DNA from: Xanthocytophaga flava
GTDB taxonomy: Bacteria > Bacteroidota > Bacteroidia > Cytophagales > 172606-1
Assembly (NCBI GenBank): GCA_030068525.1
Contig: JASJOS010000005.1
Location: forward strand, 496,001 to 560,000
Length of the DNA: 64,000 bases
Direction of reading: 5' to 3'
Made by a program: the position numbers and the translations under genes. Shown here one piece after another: positions 7,053 through 16,065 of the stretch (position 1 is its first letter; every line of letters starts with the position of its first letter). A model generated the notes under the pieces. The model was not told where the DNA came from and made no database searches. It worked only from the letters and a program-made list of their open reading frames with translations.

Positions 7053-8009
7053 ATGGAAGAAATTAGTAACCCACCTACCGATATAACCTTCAAAAAGTAT
7101 ATTCCCATTATAACAGTACTTTGCTGTTTGGTGAGTATAGTGTTGTTCATCGGTATCAACTTACAAGATAACCGTGATACGTGGGAAGCTTACAGAAAAT
7201 GGGGATCACCTTCGATGACCGACATTTTTGGTGGTGACTATTGGGGACTGATTACTTCTAATTTTTTACATGTTGAAATATGGCACATCGCTTTCAATTT
7301 GTATTGGCTATGGATACTTGGAAAAAAGATTGAATTTGAAACTAACAAAGTATTTTATATCCTTTTCATTTTATCTTCTGCACTGGTAAGTTCGTTAGCA
7401 CAGCTTGCCTTTTCTGACACAACAGGTATTGGTCTTTCTGGTATCGGGTATGCGTTATTTGGTTTTTTATTTGTAAAAAGTAAAACAACAGAAGAGTACA
7501 AAAACTACCTTACTAAAAATACTGTCAATCTTTTTTTAGTTTGGCTTGTGGTAGGTGTAATCCTGACAAAGGCCGGCACTTGGAAAATAGGTAACGCTGC
7601 TCATATCGGTGGCTTATTTTGGGGAGTTTTAGTTGCTTATACAGCAAAGTTTGACAATTATTTGCAGTGGGCAACGGGGTTGATGTATATATCAGGGTTG
7701 ACCTTTTTGATTTTCTATAGCCCTTTTTCAACTTCCTATCTATCCTACCAGGCATATGAACTGCACAAAGTACAACAAGTGGATGCAGCCATAGAAGCTT
7801 ATAAGAAAATTCTCAAACGAGACCCGGACAATGAATTTGCTAACGAGAATTTAAAACAACTTGAAGTTTACCAATTAGAAAAAAAAGCTATTGAACTTCA
7901 CACCAAACAAAAGTATACAGAAGCCCAACTGATTTATAATCAAATATTAAGCATTGATCCCAGCAATGAATGGGCGAAAGAAAATTTAATCAGGCTTCCA
8001 AGTGAATAA
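7053..8009 (+). CDS. Rhomboid-family intramembrane protease with TPR tail, 318 aa
   Basis: A membrane serine protease that cuts substrates within or next to membrane helices. The rhomboid core covers residues about 15-220 with six hydrophobic segments. The signature residues are visible: H78xxxN82 in WHIAFN, catalytic S129 in GLSGIGYA, and catalytic H184 in NAAHIGG. Residues 235-312 form two TPR-like repeats (AIEAYKKILKRDPDN and AQLIYNQILSIDPSN), which bind proteins and may present substrates at the membrane. All active-site residues are kept, so it should be active. The gene stands alone, with 115 bases before it. Confidence 0.85.
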   Translation: MEEISNPPTDITFKKYIPIITVLCCLVSIVLFIGINLQDNRDTWEAYRKWGSPSMTDIFGGDYWGLITSNFLHVEIWHIAFNLYWLWILGKKIEFETNKVFYILFILSSALVSSLAQLAFSDTTGIGLSGIGYALFGFLFVKSKTTEEYKNYLTKNTVNLFLVWLVVGVILTKAGTWKIGNAAHIGGLFWGVLVAYTAKFDNYLQWATGLMYISGLTFLIFYSPFSTSYLSYQAYELHKVQQVDAAIEAYKKILKRDPDNEFANENLKQLEVYQLEKKAIELHTKQKYTEAQLIYNQILSIDPSNEWAKENLIRLPSE

Positions 8010-8169
8010 ATCAGTGTATGGTCGTACATCATTAGGTGAAGAAGAAGTAATCAGCTATGTGTGGGCACCAGCGGTAATTGAGGGGTGTAACGTCCAATGC
8101 CTACACCATAATAACATGTCGTACTCTTTAAACAAGCACCTGATCCAATCTGTTAGTAGTGTAAGCAGG

Positions 8170-9159
8170 TCATCCTTCATTTCTTACTATCAGTTTGGTA
8201 TTAGTACCCTTGAAAGATTGAACGTATTTTTTGGGCTTCATGCCTATATGCTTTTCAAATACCTTCGTAAAGTGACCCAGGTTCTCAAAACCCATTTGAA
8301 AGCCTGCTTCCGATACAGATACATTTTCCTCACGCAAAAGTCGGGCGGCTTCTTTCATACGCAAATGCTGATAGTAGTCATAAATACCCATCCCAAATAC
8401 CTGTGTGAAAATCCTGCGGAGCTTCAATTCGTTCATACCCGCAATTTGCTTTAATTCCTCTATACTGCTGGATTGGCTCAATGACGACACAATCTTGTCC
8501 CGCACCCGGTACACAGCGTCAATTTCCTTATGACTCAGTTTTACACTACCAGCATTCTGACGCCTTCGCAAGCTCTCAAACAGATAGAAAAGCAACTCCA
8601 TCGACTTTATCTTGTAATAAAAACTTTTCATACTATCGGGCTCTTCCTTCTTCACAATCTCATTTACTGTGCGTAAGATGTCATCGGTCATCAGTTCCTC
8701 TATCCAAAAGCTATGGGTATTGTCAAATAGAAACTGGAAATGGTCAGACTCTTCTTTCAGGAAATTTTTCAAATACCCGGCACTGATGCTGATGGAAACA
8801 TGTGTTACCCAGGTATCTTTTGCAAAAGATATTTTTTGACTAATGCTATACGGAAATATACGCACATAGGGTGGGGTTGCAATTCGATTGCTTTTATCTG
8901 CCTTAGCAATCCCATCAACCTCAAAAATATTATGAAATATAAAGCCAATCCCATCACTTATGGCAGATGTGGCAGTTATGCGGGTGAAATCATTGGTTGC
9001 ATAAAAGGAACCAAAGTGAATGGCCATATCAGGCAGGAAAACAAAGCCTTTGAAAAAGTTGACCTGTAGATGTTCAAATTCCTTATCTAATGTTAATCCT
9101 ACTTTGTCAGTGAATTGAAGAATTTCACTGTCAGCAAGCAGACTATCTTTAGTATTCAT
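8170..9159 (-). CDS. AraC-family transcriptional regulator, 329 aa
   Basis: The C-terminal 100 residues form a double helix-turn-helix of the AraC type: IEELKQIAGMNELKLRRIF, then VSEAGFQMGFENLGHFTKVFEKHIGMKPKKY. The N-terminal domain is a cupin-like or unknown sensor. I use the ATG at 9157-9159; a GTG at 9201 is in frame, but it overlaps the likely -7 box (9201-9208) of the gene's own promoter. The gene is divergent from the flavin monooxygenase at 9263, and their promoters overlap, so this regulator most likely controls that enzyme and itself. Confidence 0.85.
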   Translation of the reverse strand: MNTKDSLLADSEILQFTDKVGLTLDKEFEHLQVNFFKGFVFLPDMAIHFGSFYATNDFTRITATSAISDGIGFIFHNIFEVDGIAKADKSNRIATPPYVRIFPYSISQKISFAKDTWVTHVSISISAGYLKNFLKEESDHFQFLFDNTHSFWIEELMTDDILRTVNEIVKKEEPDSMKSFYYKIKSMELLFYLFESLRRRQNAGSVKLSHKEIDAVYRVRDKIVSSLSQSSSIEELKQIAGMNELKLRRIFTQVFGMGIYDYYQHLRMKEAARLLREENVSVSEAGFQMGFENLGHFTKVFEKHIGMKPKKYVQSFKGTNTKLIVRNEG

Positions 9160-9200
9160 TTTTTCGACTAAAATTAGTAGTAAATCGAATATTTTACTCA

Positions 9201-9220
9201 CAAAGCTACCGTTAGTTTTG
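9201..9220. promoter_or_regulatory. Overlapping divergent -7 boxes
   Basis: On the minus strand TAGCTTTG (9201-9208) and on the plus strand TAGTTTTG (9213-9220) both match TAnnTTTG and are four bases apart, back to back. They would serve the AraC regulator and the monooxygenase. The -33 TTG elements are not convincing, which suits activator-dependent promoters. Confidence 0.5.
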
Positions 9221-9262
9221 CATTGTAAAAACTAATGAACTATAAAAATACCCTTGAAAGCG

Positions 9263-10372
9263 ATGAAAAAACGAGTGTTAATAGTTGGTGCAAGTTTTGC
9301 CGGATTAACGTTGGCCTATTGGTTACATAAATTTGGCTATCAGGTGACAGTCGTGGAGCTCGGCACCGATCTGAGAACAGGTGGCTCCCCTATCGATGTG
9401 AGAGGTGAAGCCCTGGATATAGTCAGGGAAATGGGTATATATGATCAAATCAAAGCCCATGAGTTTGTTCACACAGATGAGGTCGTCAATGCCGATGATC
9501 AAACACTAGCTACGTTTGCCATCAATACCTTGGAGGAGTATTTGGGGGATATTGAAATTCACCGGGGTGATCTGGTAAAAATTATATACGAAACCATTCC
9601 AAAAGAGGAAGTAGAGATCCTTTTTGGCAATAGCATCACTGCATTGATCCAGCACGAAAATGAAGTGGAAGTGTCTTTCCAAAAAGGAGGACGAAAAATG
9701 TATGATTTTGTGTTTGGAGCGGATGGGACCCATTCTACTGTCAGAAGACTTGCGTTCGGTCCTGAAGACACATTCAAAAAGTTTCTTGGAGTCTATTTTG
9801 CCTTTGCTGTAGCTGACAAGATACAAACAGGCAGACCCAAATCTACGGGTATTGTGTATCGTGAGCTGGGCAAACAAGCGGTCATTTATCAATTTAAAAA
9901 CGGAGCGAACGCTATTCTGTTATTCCGGGCGCCTAAACTGGATTGGAACTACCGGAATCCCGAACAATCGAAAGAAATTCTGAGAGAATATTTTGCGGGC
10001 AACACCCATTGGAAACTTCCGGAAATTCTGGATGCAATGCTTCATGCCGATGACCTGTATTTTGATGAAGCTTGTCAGATTCATATGCCCACCTGGACAA
10101 CTGGACGCGTAGGCCTGATAGGGGATGCGGCCTACGCGCCAAGCTTTTTCACAGGCATGGGTACCAGCTTGGCAATACAAGGTGCTACCCTGTTGGCGAA
10201 AGAACTCCACGCCAAAGAAAATTACCAAACTGCTTTTACAAACTATAACACACTGTTTAAACCTTTCGTGGAGAGCATTCAAGCCCGCGTAACCTATGGA
10301 TTAAAAGTTCAATTACCAGAAACGGAAGAAGAACTACAGGCCTCTTATAAAGCCTTGAGTAACCCCGATTAA
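9263..10372 (+). CDS. FAD-dependent monooxygenase, PHBH/TetX-like, 369 aa
   Basis: A flavoprotein hydroxylase that uses NAD(P)H and O2 to oxidise a small organic substrate. The N-terminal Rossmann motif is VLIVGASFAGL with G9 and G14 and the ribose-binding E32. The family's second motif is GADGTHS, and the third, GLIGDAAYAPS, binds FAD near residue 290. The substrate loop keeps the GGSPIDVRG pattern seen in TetX-like enzymes. Length is normal. The start is ATG 9263, not the TTG at 9254. Substrate cannot be read from sequence; antibiotics or aromatic compounds are possible. It is probably controlled by the divergent AraC regulator. Confidence 0.8.
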   Translation: MKKRVLIVGASFAGLTLAYWLHKFGYQVTVVELGTDLRTGGSPIDVRGEALDIVREMGIYDQIKAHEFVHTDEVVNADDQTLATFAINTLEEYLGDIEIHRGDLVKIIYETIPKEEVEILFGNSITALIQHENEVEVSFQKGGRKMYDFVFGADGTHSTVRRLAFGPEDTFKKFLGVYFAFAVADKIQTGRPKSTGIVYRELGKQAVIYQFKNGANAILLFRAPKLDWNYRNPEQSKEILREYFAGNTHWKLPEILDAMLHADDLYFDEACQIHMPTWTTGRVGLIGDAAYAPSFFTGMGTSLAIQGATLLAKELHAKENYQTAFTNYNTLFKPFVESIQARVTYGLKVQLPETEEELQASYKALSNPD

Positions 10373-10448
10373 TAGCCATAGATCGTTTAATCATCTGCCT
10401 TATAGCCATTTCTATGATACAGTATTTCTAGAAAATGTTGCGGTCTAT

Positions 10449-10501
10449 AGCAACTGACTATGAGAGTGACTGACTTATAGTCACTTTCATAGCCAGTTGC
10501 T
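10449..10501. terminator. Long imperfect hairpin after the monooxygenase
   Basis: AGCAACTG at 10449 through GTGACT pairs with AGTCAC through CAGTTGCT ending at 10501, with a few mismatches and a short loop near 10471-10477. It lies 77 bases after the stop of the monooxygenase gene and may end its transcript or be a small inverted-repeat relic. Confidence 0.45.
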
Positions 10502-10551
10502 GCTTGTTGAGTTTTTGTAAAAGTATAGTATACAACTTCAATAAACCTTGT

Positions 10552-10668
10552 TTATGAAAGATAGAAATCATCAGTAATAAGCCCTTTCACCCTCAGCTTT
10601 TCCTGCTCCATAACCCATACATACGGATGCTCACTAGCAATTCTTTTGCCCTGCTTTTGCCAAACATG
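10552..10668 (-). pseudogene. Possible 39-codon gene remnant
   Basis: Read on the minus strand, 10668 to a TAA at 10552-10554 is open and has coding-like content (VWQKQGKRIASEHPYVWVM and EKLRVKGLITDDF), but it has no start codon and a stop lies just upstream. It looks like the C-terminal end of a lost gene. The family is not recognised. Confidence 0.3.
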
Positions 10669-10686
10669 GTTAGCAGCTTATTGTTT

Positions 10687-11352
10687 TTACAATGTACTCA
10701 TAAACTTTTCAAAATCGCCATTATCAACTAATACGGGTCCATGTCCAAAACAAAGTATTTTGGGTTGTAAGGCAAATAATTTTTGGATTGATTTCCGATT
10801 GATTGCCTGATCGGTAGTAAAAAGGTTTGGAGGTTGGTGCAGTCCAACAACGGTAGTTAGCAGATTCATATTTACTAAGGTGTCTCCCGTAATTAAGACT
10901 TTGTCTTTTTCTCTAAAGAATGAAATATGCCCTCTGGAGTGCCCCGGAGTATCAATAACAGTAAAACTCCCAACAGTATCCCCTTCTCTAAGCACATGGG
11001 ATACCTTATGTCCTTTTCCTGCCCAGTATTTTTGTTGAAACTTTGCTATAAGGTGTCTGTTGTTAGGATATTCGTAAACAACGTTTCCAGATTCCGCATT
11101 TTCCTTTTCCAGTTCAGAAGTCCAGAGTGGGATCTGTAAAGTACTACATATCTGACTACTGCTACCCTGGTGATCAGCATGAGCATGAGTTAAGACATGT
11201 TTTGTGATTTTTTTGTTTTTAATGGCAGTAAGAATCTTAGTACTTGAACTCCTAATGCCAGCATCGATCAGTATATCATCTATCACATAACAATTAATCC
11301 CATTTCTTGGAAACAAGGAAATCTGATATACATTTTTGGCTACTTCATCCAT
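10687..11352 (-). CDS. MBL-fold metallo-hydrolase, 221 aa
   Basis: A metallo-beta-lactamase-fold hydrolase, probably of the glyoxalase II or lactonase type. The metal ligands are visible: H56-x-H58-x-D60-H61 in THAHADH, a later His in DTPGHSRGH, Asp in ITGDTLV and His in CFGHGP. There is no signal peptide, so it acts in the cytoplasm. The ATG at 11350-11352 is preferred to a TTG at 11379. It follows a Crp-like regulator by 64 bases on the same strand, so they may form an operon. The true substrate is unknown. Confidence 0.8.
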   Translation of the reverse strand: MDEVAKNVYQISLFPRNGINCYVIDDILIDAGIRSSSTKILTAIKNKKITKHVLTHAHADHQGSSSQICSTLQIPLWTSELEKENAESGNVVYEYPNNRHLIAKFQQKYWAGKGHKVSHVLREGDTVGSFTVIDTPGHSRGHISFFREKDKVLITGDTLVNMNLLTTVVGLHQPPNLFTTDQAINRKSIQKLFALQPKILCFGHGPVLVDNGDFEKFMSTL

Positions 11353-11416
11353 TTTTTTGATTAAAAGAGTACAGTGCAAAAATGGAGGCTTAGATCTTCC
11401 TTTCCTTTGATAAATG

Positions 11417-11986
11417 TTAAGAAATTCCTTTTCGTATTCTACTCAGGGATTCCGGAGCAACTCCCAAAAAAGAAGCAATGTGTATAAGTGGGGTTCTTTT
11501 TACAATTTTTTCCGGAGAGTTTTTTAGAAAGTCAAGATACTTTTCCCTGGCTGTAACAGAGTGAATTTTCAGGAGTCTTTCTGCCAAACAAATAACTATA
11601 CCTTCTGATAAAATCCTCCCAATTTTTTGCCATCGTGGAACACGTTCATACAACTCATGCATGTCTTTATACTGGATGGAAAACGTTTCGGTATCTTCCA
11701 GGCATTGCACAAATTCAAATGATTTTGTTTGATTAATAAAACTTGAATAGGAAGAAACAAAACCATTATCGGACGCTAAATAAGTTGTGATTTCTTTGCC
11801 CTCTTTCAAATGGAATACACGAACTAAACCCATCACAATAAAATGCAATTGTGTTGATGTATCTCCTTCTTTTAGAATATACTCTTTGGACTTATACTTG
11901 TTGTATACAAACTTTGAGGTAATAGTTTCCAATTCTGAACTGGAAAATTTTTCATATTGGATTATCTGATTTATAAGGCTTTGCAT
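11417..11986 (-). CDS. Crp/Fnr-family regulator, 189 aa
   Basis: A cyclic-nucleotide-binding-fold regulator. Residues about 20-110 form the beta-roll (YILKEGDTSTQLHFIVMGLVRVF), and residues 140-189 the winged helix, with IHIASFLGVAPESLSRIRK as recognition helix. This is the short Bacteroidota subtype, which lacks the cAMP-contact residues of Crp, so the ligand is unknown. It sits directly upstream of the metallo-hydrolase. It is one of three such regulators in the window (also 20337-20918 and 31771-32361). Confidence 0.85.
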   Translation of the reverse strand: MQSLINQIIQYEKFSSSELETITSKFVYNKYKSKEYILKEGDTSTQLHFIVMGLVRVFHLKEGKEITTYLASDNGFVSSYSSFINQTKSFEFVQCLEDTETFSIQYKDMHELYERVPRWQKIGRILSEGIVICLAERLLKIHSVTAREKYLDFLKNSPEKIVKRTPLIHIASFLGVAPESLSRIRKGIS

Positions 11987-12029
11987 TCTGATTTACTGCT
12001 TTTTTTTGAATATCCTGTACTAATGACTG

Positions 12030-12170
12030 CTATTGTTTACCTGTTGGCGATAATGGGGCATGCACAAACGCCTGTTCAAAATTAGGCCAATGAATAGATT
12101 GTTCCTTTCCATTTGTATAAAATTTCGCAATCCAGAATGATAAAGAAAAGCCTGCGATTACAGCCAAAGT
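12030..12170 (-). pseudogene. C-terminal remnant of a membrane protein
   Basis: On the minus strand a 46-codon open stretch, bounded by a stop upstream and ending TAG at 12030-12032, reads as one membrane segment (AVIAGFSLSFWIAKFY) followed by a polar tail with HWPNFEQAFVHAPLSPTGKQ. It has no start codon. The amphipathic ending is protein-like, so I take it as the end of a deleted membrane protein such as a DoxX-type protein; the family call is weak. Confidence 0.4.
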
Positions 12171-12304
12171 CTACTAAAACATCACCCACTAGCAACTCCC
12201 TTCGACACTAGAGTCTACTCTAGCTTTTTTTTGCCTGACTGCTTGAGGAAGATCGGAATTGAGGATCTGAATAGTAAATGGCGTAATCCATATAGCTATG
12301 AATG

Positions 12305-12451
12305 TTATTTCAGATAGAAGTAGGGGTTTTTAGGTAAACACATATATTCCATTATTATAACTGGTGCTATCTCACTTCCTACACTTGCAATTAGTAAGTC
12401 TATATCTGGAGTTTTTGCTTTTAATTGTTTCGCAAATTCTTTTGCTGTCAT
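12305..12451 (-). CDS. Small hypothetical protein, 48 aa
   Basis: An ATG-started frame (12449-12451) with sensible codon use encodes MTAKEFAKQLKAK and then a hydrophobic stretch with IASVGSEIAPVIIMEYMCL. It may be a genuine small gene or the front of a truncated one. No family is recognised. It sits in a 650-base region rich in gene fragments. Confidence 0.4.
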   Translation of the reverse strand: MTAKEFAKQLKAKTPDIDLLIASVGSEIAPVIIMEYMCLPKNPYFYLK

Positions 12452-12550
12452 CTTGTAATAAGTTAGGTTTAATTTTCATCAAGATACGTATAACATAATT
12501 TTTTCATCCGCATCTCTCACGTGTTCTGCCACTTCCAAAGCTAGTACTGA

Positions 12551-12658
12551 CACACAATTATCGAACTGGAAGAGGGCATTGTAATGCTGATAGAGGCAAA
12601 GAAGGGCATTTCCCTAAAGCGTGAAGACGACAAGTGCATTCAATTTATCATCCGGTAA
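12551..12658 (+). pseudogene. Plus-strand gene fragment, 35 codons
   Basis: Between a TGA at 12548 and a TAA at 12656 the plus strand is open and reads with protein-like content (EEGIVMLIEAKKGISLKRED), lacking a start. It overlaps the last bases of the AraC gene on the other strand. It is probably a relic of an earlier gene; the function is unknown. Confidence 0.25.
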
Positions 12659-13536
12659 GCATTTGGCGTAACCCCTGTTTTTTGCTTGAATAAACGGATG
12701 AAATGCTGTGGGTATTTAAAGCCTAACTCGTAGGCAATTTCACTCACCGATTTATTTAAGTCAAATACTCTTTCTTTGGCCATCTCGATCACTTTGGATT
12801 GAATGTATTCCTGAGCAGACCTACCCGTTTCTTTCTTCACCAGATCGCCAAAATAGTTGGGTGATAAATGTAGGGCTTCGGCGCAATACGCTACGGAAGG
12901 CAAGCCTTCGTTCTGCGGTTTACCGGATGAAAAATAGTCCTTCAATAGATATTCAAACCGTTCCAGGATTCCTTTGTTTGCCGTGTCACGTGTAATGAAC
13001 TGGCGGTCGTAAAAACGGATGCAGTACTTGAGCAGCAACTCGATGTTAGAGGCAATTAGCTCTTTGCTGTGCTTGTCTATATTCTGATCAAGTTCATACT
13101 CGATTTTTGAGAAGCAGTCTATCACAATACCTTTCTCTTTATCTGACAGGTGAAGTGCCTCATGTACATCATACGAAAAGAAAGAATACTCCTGAATGTG
13201 TTTGCCCAGTGAAGTGCCGTTGATCAGGTCAGGATGAAAGAGCAATACCCAGCCTTTCGGGGCAAATAGTTCAACGCTGGGTTCCACCCCTACCACCTGT
13301 CCGGGTGCTATAAATATCAGACTCCCTTCCTGGTAGTCATAGTGCTTTCTTCCATAACGTAACTGGCCTTGGTTTAATTCTTTTAATCCCACTGCATACA
13401 AACCAAAGTTGAATGACCTGGCGGGCAGCGGTTTCGCTTTCGACTGGTCAATCACTGTAACCAGCGGATGTTTGGTAGGTACGCCCCGCATGGCATTGTA
13501 TTGGGCAATGCTGTCAATTTTTACAATCTCTTCCAT
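12640..13536 (-). CDS. AraC-family transcriptional regulator, 298 aa
   Basis: This regulator has an N-terminal cupin-like sensor (residues about 10-150, with SFNFGLYAVGLKEL and SLIFIAPGQVVGVEP) and a C-terminal AraC helix-turn-helix pair (SVAYCAEALHLSPNYFGDL; VSEIAYELGFKYPQHFIRLF). An ATG at 13569 is also in frame, but the -7 box at 13557-13564 places transcription start after it, so MEEIVKIDSIAQYNA at 13536 is preferred; this also matches how Bacteroidota homologues begin. It is divergent from the aldo/keto reductase at 13874, its most likely target. Confidence 0.85.
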   Translation of the reverse strand: MEEIVKIDSIAQYNAMRGVPTKHPLVTVIDQSKAKPLPARSFNFGLYAVGLKELNQGQLRYGRKHYDYQEGSLIFIAPGQVVGVEPSVELFAPKGWVLLFHPDLINGTSLGKHIQEYSFFSYDVHEALHLSDKEKGIVIDCFSKIEYELDQNIDKHSKELIASNIELLLKYCIRFYDRQFITRDTANKGILERFEYLLKDYFSSGKPQNEGLPSVAYCAEALHLSPNYFGDLVKKETGRSAQEYIQSKVIEMAKERVFDLNKSVSEIAYELGFKYPQHFIRLFKQKTGVTPNAYRMIN

Positions 13537-13556
13537 ACTGTATTCATTTATCGCTA

Positions 13557-13564
13557 CAAAAGTA
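13557..13564 (-). promoter_or_regulatory. -7 promoter box of the AraC gene
   Basis: On the minus strand TACTTTTG matches TAnnTTTG, about 21 bases before the ATG at 13536. No clear -33 TTG is seen. The box lies in a 24-base segment that is repeated at 13732-13754, where the box reads TACTTTTA. Confidence 0.45.
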
Positions 13565-13587
13565 CACATTCGGGTAAATCCTCTTTA

Positions 13588-13663
13588 TTCCCGTCGTTGG
13601 TGTTATCACCAACGAGCTATTTCCCGCCGTTCATAATGGTGGTAACACACAACCTGGGGAAGA
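13588..13663. repeat. Dispersed hairpin repeat, copy B
   Basis: The second copy of the 75-bp double-hairpin unit. The first stem CGTTGGTG-TTAT-CACCAACG at 13595-13614 is identical to copies A and C; the second stem is degenerate (ATGGTGGTAACACAC). It lies between two divergent genes and is enclosed by direct repeats AAAAGTACACATTC at 13558 and 13732. Confidence 0.85.
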
Positions 13664-13670
13664 AAATATC

Positions 13671-13714
13671 CTTCCTGTCCTCCTGAAAGAACCTACTTTT
13701 AGGAGGACAGGAAG
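13671..13714. repeat. 14-bp inverted repeat hairpin
   Basis: CTTCCTGTCCTCCT at 13671-13684 is exactly inverted at 13701-13714, with a 16-base loop. It directly follows repeat copy B and may be part of the same element, since copy A also has GTCCTG-type outer arms. Confidence 0.7.
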
Positions 13715-13852
13715 AGAGTGATCCCAATAGTAAAAGTACACATTCCGGTAATCCCTTTTATTAGCAGCCTTCCCAATCCGTAATAGTGGTAGCAAAACCC
13801 GTAATCTGTATACCAACCGGATTGTCCTTCTTCCGCAATTTTGCAGCAGTAA

Positions 13853-14857
<1,005 letters not shown>

Positions 14858-14929
14858 GCAAGGCATACTCCAGGTGATATGTCTTTCTATGTACTAATTC
14901 AGGAAAAACCAGCATACAGATATACCCTA

Positions 14930-15730
14930 ATGAACATAACTTTAAATAGCGGCGTAAAAATGCCCCTGCTTGGTTTTGGGACATACTTGTTTCGGGAGGG
15001 TTCACAGTGTGAGCAGTCTGTGCTACATGCATTACATAGTGGCTACAGAATGATCGACACTGCTGCGGCATACGGTAATGAGGAATCCGTGGGCAAAGCG
15101 ATTAAAAAAAGTAGTGTCAAACGAGAAGAAATCTTTGTGACCACAAAATTTTTACCAACGGATACAGGATATGAGAAAGCAAAGCGCACCTTTGAAACCT
15201 CGCTAAAAAATTTGGGTCTTGACTATATTGATCTGTACTTGATTCACCTCCCACAGGGAGACATACATTCCTCCTGGACAGCCATGGAAGAATTGTACAA
15301 AGAAGGTAAAGTAAGGGCTATAGGGGTAAGTAATTTCACTATGAATCAGATTCAGAATTTATGTGAGCAGCATAGTGTAATACCCGCAGTCAATCAAGTG
15401 GAAACACATCCATTTTCCCAAAAAGCAGAGATGCAGAAAGCGTTGAACTCCCAAGGCGTCCAGTTGGAGTCATGGGCTCCCTTTGCTCAGGGCAAAAACA
15501 ACCTTTTTAGAAATGAACATTTAAAAGCGCTTTCAGGCAAGTATAACAAGAGCATTGCACAAGTGGTGCTACGATGGTTAATTCAAAGAGAAGTGGTGGC
15601 TATTCCCAAATCAGCTACCAGAGAAAGGATAGTTGAAAATTTCAATGTATTTGACTTTGAGTTGTCTCCTGAGGATATGGCAACTATCCAATCGCTGGAT
15701 AAAGGAAGTGGACTCATTTATTCTGTTTAA
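14930..15730 (+). CDS. Aldo/keto reductase, 2,5-diketogluconate reductase type, 266 aa
   Basis: A second NADPH-dependent reductase from a different branch of the family (AKR5-like). The tetrad is complete: D43 and Y48 in MIDTAAAYGN, K73 in TTKFLP, H106 in LIHLPQG. The cofactor motif [14 protein letters not shown] is present. I choose the ATG at 14930, since the start at 14879 would add about 17 residues before the conserved beta-hairpin. It follows the first reductase by 72 bases and is probably co-transcribed. A 3' fragment nearly identical to its end is found at 21508-21633. Confidence 0.9.
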   Translation: MNITLNSGVKMPLLGFGTYLFREGSQCEQSVLHALHSGYRMIDTAAAYGNEESVGKAIKKSSVKREEIFVTTKFLPTDTGYEKAKRTFETSLKNLGLDYIDLYLIHLPQGDIHSSWTAMEELYKEGKVRAIGVSNFTMNQIQNLCEQHSVIPAVNQVETHPFSQKAEMQKALNSQGVQLESWAPFAQGKNNLFRNEHLKALSGKYNKSIAQVVLRWLIQREVVAIPKSATRERIVENFNVFDFELSPEDMATIQSLDKGSGLIYSV

Positions 15731-15822
15731 AAGAGGCTAGAAAATCACAAGCAAGTAATAACACTTTTCAAACTTGATTGTTATTTTCCTAGCGTGAAAG
15801 ACTATTTGTGTACACGAATTAG

Positions 15823-15994
15823 TGAAGCTGTCTACTATAGTTTATTAAAGCTGCGAAGGCATAGTTTGGGCTGTGACTTTGTCCATTTTTCGGCGAGAAG
15901 CCGCTGGCTGGGTTGCGATTGGCTTATAGACATACTAACTCGTCTCGCTCCAAAAGCTATTTTCGCTGTTTAAAAACTATAGTAGACAGCTTCA
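15823..15994. mobile_element. MITE-like element, 172 bp, member 1
   Basis: The 21-bp ends TGAAGCTGTCTACTATAGTTT (15823-15843) and its exact inverse (15974-15994) enclose about 130 non-coding bases. Internal blocks (GCTGCGAAGGCA, TTTTTCGGC, TCTCGCT, TTTTCGCTGTTT) recur in the elements at 17045 and 18930. No transposase is present, so it would need one in trans. It fills most of the 335-base gap between the reductase and the hydrolase gene. Confidence 0.75.
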
Positions 15995-16065
15995 TTGAAT
16001 TCGTTACCAAAAAGTTTAGTTCGAACCAACAACATCTTTTGTGTACCACCTAACCATAAGGTAAG

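Noticed and set aside
8002-8454. 150-codon plus-strand frame inside the AraC gene
   Set aside because: It overlaps the strongly supported minus-strand regulator and has no protein-like pattern.
15823-15994. Intact insertion sequence
   Set aside because: There is no room for a transposase and no coding content between the inverted ends.
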